In this document: positions 51,533 to 61,337 of the stretch, one piece after another
How the letters are laid out: every line of letters starts with the position of its first letter
How positions within the stretch are numbered: the stretch's first letter is position 1
Source of the DNA: Coprinellus micaceus
Taxonomy: Eukaryota > Basidiomycota > Agaricomycetes > Agaricales > Psathyrellaceae
DNA length: 64,000 nt
NCBI GenBank assembly: GCA_951394405.1
Contig: OX596335.1
Coordinates: 3,782,001-3,846,000, forward strand
Reading direction: 5' to 3'
Translations under genes and position numbers: made by a program
The notes under the pieces: model-generated
The model's input: the letters and a program-made list of their open reading frames with translations, nothing else
Told to the model about the DNA's origin: nothing
Databases searched by the model: none

Positions 51533-53935
51533 CGCTCTCGCCCCTCGTTTATCACATCCAATACTGTACGTATTACCACTACGGTGCTGCGCCGGCGCTG
51601 AGTTTCGAATGAGTCCCCAGTATGTTGTGCCCAGAAACCCCTAATTTATTCTATTCTGATGCTGAAAATGACGAGTGGATACATGAGCAAGATGATAATA
51701 CCAAGGGGTGGTTGGGGGGTAGTAGGTAAGGTTCAAACCTAGGCGATGAAGCGCCCATCCTACTGGGCAGGGCAATTGTGATGAGAGGCGAATTGAGAAG
51801 AGAAAACGCGAAGACAAGTCTCACAGGCAAGATAAATGTTCGCGAAGTCACCCAAAGCCAAGCCCCCAAACTGGTTCGTGCGAAGGCAAGAAGCCAAACA
51901 AAAGCCAGGTGCAGTAACATCGACTGCCTTGGAATAACAAGAGTGCTGACACGCTCTGTCAGCGAAGAAGTAACGACCACAGTCAAAGCAACACCTATAT
52001 ATCCCCCCAAATTGAGCCAGAGTAATGCCATAGGCAAGGCACGATAGCGAGTCATAAAGCAACCTGGAGTTCGTGAGATGGTTTGGCGTCGTTGGGCGGT
52101 GGACCTGAACGCGGGCTTGTTGAATAAGGCCCGCATCAAGAGGACGGCCTAATTTGACTTAGTTCTGATATCCTTGCAAGCCGTCCAGCCAGATGCTCAC
52201 CTTTGGAACGAGGGAAGCTTGTCTCCCAGCTGGCCTTGAGATGGGAGAGCGAGCCTTGCCCATGCCTAGCCTCAAGAGGAACGGTGGTGTATAGGGGCTG
52301 AAGAGGGCCAGTGATTTTCAGAGGTCGAAGCGGGATTGTAGTGTGCAGGGGCTGAAGCGGGACCGTGGTGTACAGGGGACGCAGGCCCACCACCTCCCGA
52401 TCATCTGAGGTAATGGAGACTGGTGAGTTAAACCGAATGGTACATGGAGGCCAAGTTCAATCTCACCGTTGTACTCAAGTTTAGAGAATTTGGAATCATT
52501 TCCGACGACGTCGCACTGGTGACCGGCATGTGCGAGTGCCTGGTCGCCACAAGGAAAGCTGCGGCAAGGTGATTGTTGAGCTGGGACATCTCCTGGAATG
52601 GATACGAGCTCGGCTAGTAGGGCAAGGCCAGGCGCAGCTTCCGGCAAAAGTCAGGGTGTTGCAAGAGATCAAGTTCTGAAAAAATGGCGTACCGATCGGG
52701 GCGGGGATCCGGGGCGCACGGCAATGAATGGGTGCTCCACCCGGCCCAGCCTCGTTCCTTCCAGTGTTTGGAGGGGCATGCAGGTTTGGCGTCAATGGCG
52801 ATCCAGGACTCTCGGGGTCTGAATGTATGCAATGGGCAATGGGACGCGGCTATTGGTGACCGATCACTTACCGCTGTCGTTGTCGAAGTCTCCCCTCCGA
52901 TAGTGGGTAGCCATTCTGTGCTTCTTCGATGACGTACCCAGGTGACCCGTTACAAAGGCATGCCTCAACGAATACGGCGCAACTTTGATACAGTATGATC
53001 CCCGGCGAAGTGTAATTCGAGAGAGGCGGGGGACATCCTCAAACCTGAGAGTCGCCTGAGGGGATGCGTCACCATCTGAGGAAGAAAGACAAGGGGAGTT
53101 AGCATCAGGGAAGATGCGAGGAAGGCGGAAAGGGTTCGAGGAGTGCATGGCAGTGATGTGTTTCTTTGGGCGGAGGGCCGGGGGTGGAGAATGAGTGCGC
53201 GCCAAGGCATATTTTATATGCCACCTCCACAATCAACGCCAGTAGCTCCCAGGGTCCGAACCGATAAAATCGCCAGAGATGGTTGAAATCTTGTGGCTTC
53301 GCTCCCATGCTTCTGAAGCTGAAGCAGGACGGATTCGCCTTTCACCAGCAGTATTTTCACTTAGGAATTGACAAGAAAGGAAGTCACCTACCATCCATCA
53401 TGTCTTAAACCGAGTTAGTCACTTTCTTCCCCGTCCTCCGGGCTTCGCGTCTGCGTGTCTTCGCGAACTCCCGTGTGAGAGTCTTCGCGGTTTCGGCCTG
53501 AGCCACTTCTCTCTGCGGACATTTTGCTTGTGCGCTTTCGTTCTGAGCGTCTTCGCTCCGCGCATCTTCTCTTCTGCGCGTCTTCGCTCTGCGCACCTTC
53601 TCTCTGTGCCTTCTCTCTGCTCGTCTTCGCTCCTCTGCCTCCTTGCACCTCCTTGGATGGCGTAAATACCTTCCCCACAGTCAGCGTGAATAACCCTGAG
53701 TGGTTGGGAAAATAGGGACTCTCGGATTTGCGTGCATGCTGAAGGCCTACAGACAGTGGAATGGACGCGCGTGAGCGCTTGCTGTCTTCTGGGCGCTAAA
53801 ACATTCCGATTCTGGAAGCGGTCTGCATCATCCCACTCTGGGAATTCACCAGATTTGAGATTCGAACTTGACCGATAGATGCCGAACCCATGTCACGGGA
53901 AGCAGTGGTTCTGGGCTCGAATCGTGTATAAATAC
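51533..53935. other. No supported gene; hydrophobic minus frame and two simple repeats
   Basis: A minus-strand frame at 52139-51651 is strongly hydrophobic (ALPMALLWLNLGGYIGVAL, LLHLAFVWLLAFA) and may be a membrane-protein remnant, without a recognisable family. From about 52265 to 52380 three imperfect copies of a unit like CGGTGGTGTATAGGGGCTGAAG occur. From about 53420 to 53640 a CTTCGCTCTGCGC-type repeat runs in tandem. Confidence 0.45.
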
Positions 53936-55330
53936 ATGTCAGGTCAAACTGTCTCAGGCCCGACAGCCTCAGCCATGCCTGAAGTCAATAGTGGCGCGCA
54001 ATGTGCGAGTTCAGGGAAGAAACGGCCAGCAAATTCACTGGAGCTCGGCCCACGCAAGCGCCCGTAAGTGTTGCTGAGAGGGCCAGCTGCGTATCTACTC
54101 ATTGGCTCCAGAACCCAGGCAGACCCCTTGATTCATCACGGAAGGCATTTTGGGAGGACAATTTTTGCTTTCGCTAACGTGCACGCCTTACTTCTTGCCG
54201 GACTTAGTATCCAAGGCGACGAAGCTCCAGAGACCCAGCAGTGTGTCTGTCTCCTTCGGTCTGCCGAATGTGCTCACCAGATGTCCCTGTAGAGAACGAC
54301 GTGAACACCGGGTATATCGTAAGCTTCTTAAACTTGTCCCCGGCCTCGAGGAACGCCTGCTGTCAGAAGAGGCGAATGAGGCTACGATTCTGGAAATTGC
54401 AACTCTGGTAAGCTTCAGACTTGTTGTCTCAAATACATTCATGGCTCATGCCCAACAGCTGCAGAAGGGGGCTTCAAGTGCGCGCTCGGATGACACCAAG
54501 AGTCTCAAGTCTATCATCATTGAGTGGATTGCACCCCCGGGGGAGCCGTTGAGGCCGTCTCTTGCTCGAAACATCAAGATTGACAGAGGATTCAACCATG
54601 AGAGGACAGGGTTCCTCCTCTGCCCTCCTGGAATTGATTGGGCAGATCCCGAGTACGTCCTGGTTCGAAACTGTCGAGATGTCACCTTCATGTCAACCAT
54701 AGGATCAAGAGACAATTAAGAGAGAGGGAATTGATTATTCCCGGTAATCATTGGCCCATCTTCCTTTACAGAAATGAAGCCTTCGATGCCGAGGAACCTT
54801 GGAAAGGTTTGTTTCGGGGCAAACTAATGGTCTCGGTATGTTAAGAAGCTTCCTATGTCACCTGCTTTAATCGCGCTGACTTATTTACCAGGCTTATAAG
54901 CATGTCTTCACATCTCCCAGCTCAGTGGATGATGACCCGAAGGCAACCCGCTCAGGAAACGCTCGAATTCATGGTATGACGTCCGTTTCTCCAGCATCTC
55001 TTGCCTATGTGGCGACCCAGGTGCGATATCTCGTCTCTACATCACCCTATTACATTTATTGACATTTCTAAGCTTCGCTTCGCTCTCTCCTCAGCTAGTG
55101 TTTTCTGTCGCACCGATAAGGAGACGGACTCCGAAACTTTCTACACGTCAGTCCTTGAACTCTTCGAAGACCCCGAGGAACAGGACGAAGTCAAGGACCT
55201 CATCCAATGGTGGAATCGACAGGTTTTCCCATCTTTCTCCAACGTGAGGAGAGTCGTTCCAGCAAACAGCGCCCTTTTTAAAATCAAAGAGAAACGCGCA
55301 GTTATCCGAGCCCGGCAGAGTAGAGACTGA
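53936..55330 (+). CDS. DUF6698-type protein, function unknown
   Basis: Exons join into the pattern of an agaricomycete family I know as DUF6698: a basic start (GKKRPANSLELGPRKRP), then DPLIHHGRHFGRTIFAFANV, RERREHRVYRKLLKLVPGLE, LQKGASSARSDDTKSLKSII, IEWIAPPGEPLRPSLARN, PGNHWPIFLYRNEAFDAEEP, HVFTSPSSVDDDPKATRSGN, ARIHGM and LRFALSSASVFCRTD, ending with EEQDEVKDLIQWWNRQVFP. At least six introns; I checked donors near 54064 and 54657 and an acceptor near 54702. Role unknown. A TATAAATA directly before the first ATG (53927-53934) suggests translation may begin at a later Met. Confidence 0.75.
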
Positions 55331-56345
55331 GCAGCTCGCAAACAAGATCCCTGTAAATTGCTGTACATATCACGGTTGTTATTACACACCCGGAATATTA
55401 TGAATCACATTGAAACCTAGTATCCTTCTGAGTGGCGGCATTCTTCTTATGTTAATGTGCTTGAAATCGGCTGCCTCAGCCTGCCTGTTGCCCACGAAAA
55501 GGCGCTGTAGGGGAAGCAGGTGTGACGAAGACGTGAAGGCCGTTGCTCTTGACCAGGCTCGCAACCATCAGCAAGCCGACAGGTATACTCAGCCTTCTCG
55601 ACTTGAACATTAACCCCAGGAGTTGGGCCGCTCTTCAAAGCTGAAGTGCTTCACTCGATGGGCAGATGCTAATTCCCTGGGCCACTTGGCCAATGGGCGA
55701 CGCATTGCACACCTGCGAGAGCCCTGCCAGAATCGGACAGTTAGTGGTCACACTCAGACCGTTTCCCCTGACCTGCCCCAGAAGAAGCGCCCGCCAGAGC
55801 TTTCGTCCATGTGTGACGCTCGTGAACCATGCAAGTCGAGCTTGGAGAAATCATCAGGGCACCAACGAAGGTGAAACTTGTCCTTGCCGTCAGGCTTCAA
55901 GTTGCGATGTGGGCTGGGCAAAGACAGCAAAGACTGGGTCAGTAGGCGGAGAGACCACTGCCTTACGAAGCTGATATCCCGCACAAGCCATCCTTTGATT
56001 GTAGGTTCAGTCGCAACGCCGAGTGTGGTCATAAGGGTCTGTATGAATGCCATTCCTCATGTCCAGCGTCCCTTGTAATCGGCGGCGTCGAATGTGGCTG
56101 TGGTAAGCCCGGCCCGCATGATCGCCCATCACAACCTGGGGGGTTTGATCATCGCTGCCAGCCCGGGTCGCCTTCTCAGGTCCATCTCAATGACCCTCCT
56201 GGCAAGGAACATAAACAGCAGCGTCCCTGATATGACGCGATCAGAACATCTGAAAGGCTTCGATACATGTTATGGTAGACACAGGCATACAACTTCTGTT
56301 CTGACAAAACAAAGCGGTATCCATCAGTCCTACAAAACCCGATGA
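55331..56345. other. Intergenic, nothing supported
   Basis: About 1 kb between two plus-strand genes. Frames on both strands are short and without domains. It may include unrecognised 5' exons of the following gene, whose family usually has a longer N-terminus. Confidence 0.4.
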
Positions 56346-57286
56346 ATGCTTGGAGCATTTGAACTTGCCTTTGAGTGTTTCAGAAATGCGTTGGAGATTT
56401 CAACCTGGGGTCAACAGGAGTTTGCAGACCTACCGGTGGAGGTCAAGGGGGCCATATTCTCGACACATTTCATCCTCGCAACAAGGAGGTTGTATCTGGA
56501 TACCATGCGCTACGTAAGCTCTTTAGAAGCTAACCTTTGCCTTCGGTTAACAGTCCCTCATCTGTAGGCTTTAAGTCAAAAGGGAAGGGGCAAGGGATTA
56601 GGAGTCACCGTGATAAATATCATCGACCTCGCGCAGGAAATCATCGAAGATGCCAACAAAGCACTCATCAGAGCTACCCCGGGCGACTTCGTGGATCAGT
56701 GGTTCCTTGGCTTCTATGTATACCCAAAGGCTAGCGCCCTTGCGTAAGTTCAAAACTGTCTCTCGAAACGTCCCCTCTGTCTCACAGTCATACTCCCAGA
56801 AACATTGGGTGGTGCTTCTTCGAACAGGGAATGGCCACCCCTGAGAGTGACCTGGAGTGGGCCAAGAGCCTTCAAACGGCGGCGGACTACTACCTGGCGG
56901 CAAGTGAACTATACCCGGAGGACGACGAGCTCCATGCTCAGTTCCTGCGCAGATACCTCGAGTGCCTTAGCGCGTCGAAACGACCACTACGTGACATGCT
57001 TCCCGTCTGCAAGCGCATCCGCCTGATAATTCCCAAGGCTCTCGAAGTTTGGGGTTGCCCACCAGTAGGCGACCGCCTACGGACGAATCTTCAGGAGGTC
57101 ACAGACTTCGAAAACAAGTATACTCAACTCATCTCCAATGGGAAGTGCACGTTGGATACGGTTGCTGCCATCAAGTGCACCGAGGGGTTCAGGCCCAAGA
57201 CAGAGAAAGATGCGGATACGCCATTCAAGATTAGGGACCCAGACAATCGTCGGGCGAGGATGAAGGACCTCTTGAAGAAGATATAG
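56346..57286 (+). CDS. Agaricomycete family protein with YPEDDE motif, function unknown
   Basis: Three exons: from 56346 to a donor GTAAGC near 56514, from GCTTTAAGTC near 56568 to GTAAGT near 56741, then to 57286. Landmarks are LPVEVKGAIFSTHFILATRR, LGVTVINIIDLAQEIIEDAN, GDFVDQWFLGFYVYPKAS, AASELYPEDDELHAQFL, LPVCKRIRLIIPKALEVW and EVTDFENKYTQLISNGK. These are shared by many uncharacterised mushroom proteins I recall. Two predicted helical-hairpin stretches give it a TPR-like look. The N-terminus may be truncated. A decayed copy follows in tandem. Confidence 0.65.
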
Positions 57287-57577
57287 TACCCTGACCCCGA
57301 GAGCGAGTATTGCTGCTCGGTCGTCGCATGGGTACCGCCAAAAAAAAGAAGATATAGTAGCTATGGCACATGTATCTCGGCTGTTCCATGTCTGGTCCCT
57401 CGGAATGTTTTCTTGGAGCCCTTGTTCGCAAGCTTGAGTGTGGGCGTCTACCCTTGACAGTGAGACTTCTCACGCACCCTAACTCCGCAGAAGCGCGAGA
57501 TCTGAATGTTCGGATGCCCCTCGCCCCGATTCCAAGTCTCGTCCCCCTGTCCTAAGTCCTAACCGTCAAGCCGAGGC

Positions 57578-57930
57578 CTTCCCCAACGACGGCGAGGCGT
57601 ATCCCGAGTTCATGCGGGAACATTTGGATTGCCTAGTCGCCCCCTGGTCGCCCCTCAATGACACTCGCGGTCTGCAAAGACATTCGGACGATCATGCAAG
57701 AGGTCCCGAGATCTGTGGTAACTTGGTGAACGAGGACCGTTTGAGGAAAAATATCAAGGAAGTGACAGATTTTGAGAACGAGTAAAAGGCGATGATAGCG
57801 GGTGGGGAGCGTACACTGAATTCAGTTGGAGACAACTTGGAATCCATTGTCCCTGATGCGAGAGAGCTCAAGGAAAAGGACCCCGATAGTAGGCGGGAAG
57901 GGACGAGGAATACCATGAGGAAAATCTAAC
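57578..57930 (+). pseudogene. Decayed tandem copy of the preceding gene's 3' part
   Basis: Reads EAYPEFMREHLDCLVAPWSP, then DRLRKNIKEVTDFENE, an in-frame TAA at about 57783, then MIAGGERTLNSV and DPDSRREGTRNTMRKI. Each piece aligns with the C-terminal region of the 56346-57286 gene (YLECL, DRLRTNLQEVTDFENK, ISNGKCTLDTV, DPDNRRARMKDLLKKI). The 5' half is missing. Confidence 0.75.
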
Positions 57931-59555
57931 GCATACATGATACAATAGTTAATATAACTCAGCCTATATTAGAACCAATTTATTACCTGCACGTGTGTGA
58001 TACCCAGTGAAAACGCCAAGTGCCCGAAGAAATCCAGCACAATCGTCGGCGGAGCGTGGGTTGATGCGATATTCCACAGCCACTCTCAGCAATCGAGAGC
58101 CACGCGCCCGAAGCTGGGCCACTTGCGATCACCCACAACCATCCACAGCCGCCCACAGAATCCTGAACCCTTCTTACGCCCTCCCTGTATATCAATTAAT
58201 TCTTTGACAATATGATCCTGGGAAGCGTACTTGCCTTGGGAATCCGCGCCCCAAGTAAGTCAGTAGTATGCCTTGGTTCAAACATTCAGGTCCCTCCACC
58301 AACTTGTCCATGTACCCCCTCGCCCTCCTCAGTGTGCGAGCGACGTCCCTCCACCACTCGTTATTCTATCCCCGCCATGACCAAAACGTAGCGATGAGCA
58401 CCGACAGCGAGCACGCGAGTTCACATTTACGGTCAGATCTTGTCCTCGGCCTTTGCGACCCCTCCCGAGCTCAGCAACATTAAATCGAACACCCCGCCCA
58501 AGGCCAAAGTGGCTCTCTGAGGTAAAGTGACCCTCTTGACTATGGCGGGCCTCCTCAAACTCGCCATGGCGACTCTCATCCTTGAGAGGTCCAGGTCCGC
58601 TTCCCCGCTCCGCCTCCCATCCTTCTTCAAGTTGCTCGTAGGGCTAGGGCCTGATTTGGTGAGTCCTTCCCGCCCCGGGCTTGCCACCTACCCATCTGAC
58701 ACACACACATTTAGGTGCCCCTCTGCGTAGCTCTGCGTCCACCATGCCGGCGTCACCTCGAAGGATGGCTCGCGCTTGTCGGGTGAGTCTTTTCCTTTCC
58801 TATTCCCTCTCGTACCTTTCCGACTTGGCGGTTCCTCGCAGTCGACGATATCCGCCGGTGACTTGTTTATCATTTAGTGTATGCTTCGTTGTATTATAGT
58901 ATTTCTTGCTATATGACTCTGGGTTTCTACGAGCTGTTCCGAGGGATAGAAAGTGGCCCATTTTGCAGCCTTGTACAACGATCAGCAATCCTGAGCGGAT
59001 TCGCCAGATCGGGTGGCTGAGAATTGTTGACGATTGTTTTCGGCGCCTGGCACTTTCACTGGGTGTGATACGACGCGGTGCTACCGCACTAGTTGAGAGT
59101 CTAAGCTCCGTTTAAATATACTCTAAGAACTCGAAACAAAACAGGTCCTAGTACAGGGTTTGGGGATGGTGGACGTTCCCTTACTAGAGACATAGGTCCT
59201 TAAGCACACTCTCGTCATCTCCCACATAAAAGGGCGATATGGGAGGGGGAAATCATCTGGATTCAGGAATAGTTTCCGCGTCCTCACGAGAGAAGCGCCC
59301 ATGGGGTATGATGACGTCATGATGGAACTGGAATAGGGGCTTCAGTGGTAATTGGTCGCATTTCGATACAATTCAGTACATTGGGGCATGGAATATGGAG
59401 GCCGTTACTCGAAGGGAAATTAACGTATTGTACAAACCTCGAAAAGTAGGTGATCACTCGAAGAGGGTTTACTGGGAGGAGGTGCGCTCCTCGACTTCAA
59501 TCAAGGTGGTGGGATCCTAATGGGTCGTTCAGTGGATTGTTCACGGGCCAACGAC
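57931..59555. other. Intergenic, no gene supported
   Basis: 1.6 kb between the pseudogene and the dehydrogenase stop codon. A few splice-like sites and short frames occur near 58.2-58.8 kb but do not build a convincing protein. Confidence 0.4.
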
Positions 59556-60943
59556 TCATGGATTACTCACATGTGCGCGATTGAATCCGCTGAGACCAGC
59601 TGCAGCTCGAGTACCTGCCACGATACCGCTCCAATCCAAGGACTGCGCGAGGTCCGCGTTCCCTTCATTCTTTTGTCTGAGATGGATAGCCCTTGCTGTC
59701 AAAAGATGCTGGTGGGCCGTATCGATCGCAGGCATTGGACAGTTGTATTTCGCGCTGAGGCGACGAATGTGGCTAGGTCGCAGATACGCATCAGCTGCTG
59801 AATTCAAAAGGACCGTGATTATAGGGAACATACGTTGCATCCTTAATTCCACCATCGATAGAAAATCCGTTGGTTGCGTCGAATTTCTCATGGGCCATTT
59901 TTTCGGCGTAGGCGATAACAGTCGGGGCAGGGAAGAAATCTAGGTGTGATCACGGTGAGAAATGGGCCGTGAAATCTACAAGGAGAAACCATTCGTACCT
60001 CTGACAAGGTCAAGCACGCGTTCCGACCCGATGCCCGACTTCTCAGCGAATGTCAGAGACTCCGCCAGAATTTCCAAGTTACCCAAGATCATAGAGTTCG
60101 CCATGAGTTTGTAGGTTAGCGCTAAAGAAGAAACTCTGGGTCAACTCATACAGCACCCGTGCAGCGCATTGCTAAACTGACCCTTTTCGAGATCTCCGCC
60201 AAGGTCGACGACCTTCCTTCCCACTGAGGGTATGAAGAGGTTGGCGACTTCCTTCTTCGATGGGTAATTTCCGCTCATGATGAGTAGCAGTTGGCCATTC
60301 TCTGCCGCAATAGGGTTTCCGAGAACAGGACAGGTGATCAGATGGGTGTGGGGGAAGGATGAGAGCAGGCCGTCCAGTTCTCCAGCGAGGGAAGGGTATA
60401 TCTAGAAAACATTAAATTCACTGTCAAGCACCCGAGTGCGACACATACCGTGCTGGTTTCGACGAAGATCTTGTTTTTCTCTGGAGGGGCGGACTAAAGG
60501 TGACTCATTGAATGGCGCCAGATAAAAGAGGACGAGAAGATGCTCACCTTGAGGGCTTCGTTGAAGCGGGTATATATTTTCCGTACGACGTCGTCGTTGG
60601 AAAGGTTAACGACGATGATATCGCACTGCAACGCGATCTCTTCTGGGCTCGCTGCGATAGAGGCCTTGTCCGCGCCGACAAGTTCCAAAAGCTTCTCAGA
60701 TTTGGATTGGGTACGATTCCAAACCTTGACAGGAGGAAGTCCCTTGACGTGTTCGGGGCCGTTCTGCGCGAGATTCTTGGCCATGGCGAACCCGATGTTG
60801 CCCAGCCCAACGAAACCGACCTGGCGCCCATGAACGCCAGGGGTCGCAGGCCGAGAGAAGGGGAAAGATGTGGACTGGGCAGCGAGGGCAGGGGGAGATA
60901 GGACGTTTGACATGGCGGAAGTTGGGGAAATGCCAGTCCCCAT
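59556..60943 (-). CDS. 3-hydroxyisobutyrate dehydrogenase-like NAD(P) oxidoreductase
   Basis: Member of the beta-hydroxyacid dehydrogenase family (HIBADH/6-phosphogluconate dehydrogenase-like). Exons in order: 60943-60548, 60493-60449, from 60401, then three more to the stop at 59556. The Rossmann motif is VGFVGLGNIGFAMAKNL; the substrate region is TCPVLGNPIAAENGQLLLIMSG; the catalytic Lys is in ALTYKLMANSMILGN; the C-terminal helical domain has GFSIDGGIKDATH and AKYNCPMPAIDTAHQHLL. The usual DAPVSGG loop is TCPVLGN here, so the substrate may differ from hydroxyisobutyrate. The N-terminal ~35 residues could be a targeting sequence. Divergent from the kinase gene. Confidence 0.85.
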
Positions 60944-61337
60944 TCCAATTGGCTTTTATCAGTTGAGACATCGCGCCAGGGGTTATCCCGGGGCCCAACG
61001 TCATCTCCCGGATGAGGCTATTCCAGAGGCGTTCACACAGTGATTCGAAGCACCCCAAAAGCATCATTGGCCACAGATAATCAGCAGGTCAGCCCCGAGT
61101 AGGCATTTTATCCAGCTGGGGCCGCTGTCGGGTCATGATGGTCCAGGTCCAAGATTTGCCAGGGGCGGGTAATTGGCGGCATCGCCCAAAATGGAGCTGC
61201 TCCGTCGTCGGCTCACGTGGAACTCGCGACTGGATTCATCAGTGGTTGCAGTTACGACCACTCCATGTTTTCTGTTTAGTCTCTGTCAGGGTTCCTACCG
61301 CCTACATCTCACCAGCTCTGCTGCCACCTCAGAGACC
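60944..61337. promoter_or_regulatory. Shared promoter region of two divergent genes
   Basis: 394 bp between the dehydrogenase start (60943, minus) and the kinase start (61338, plus). No clear TATA box on either side. A pyrimidine-rich stretch precedes the kinase ATG. No repeat was noticed. Confidence 0.5.
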
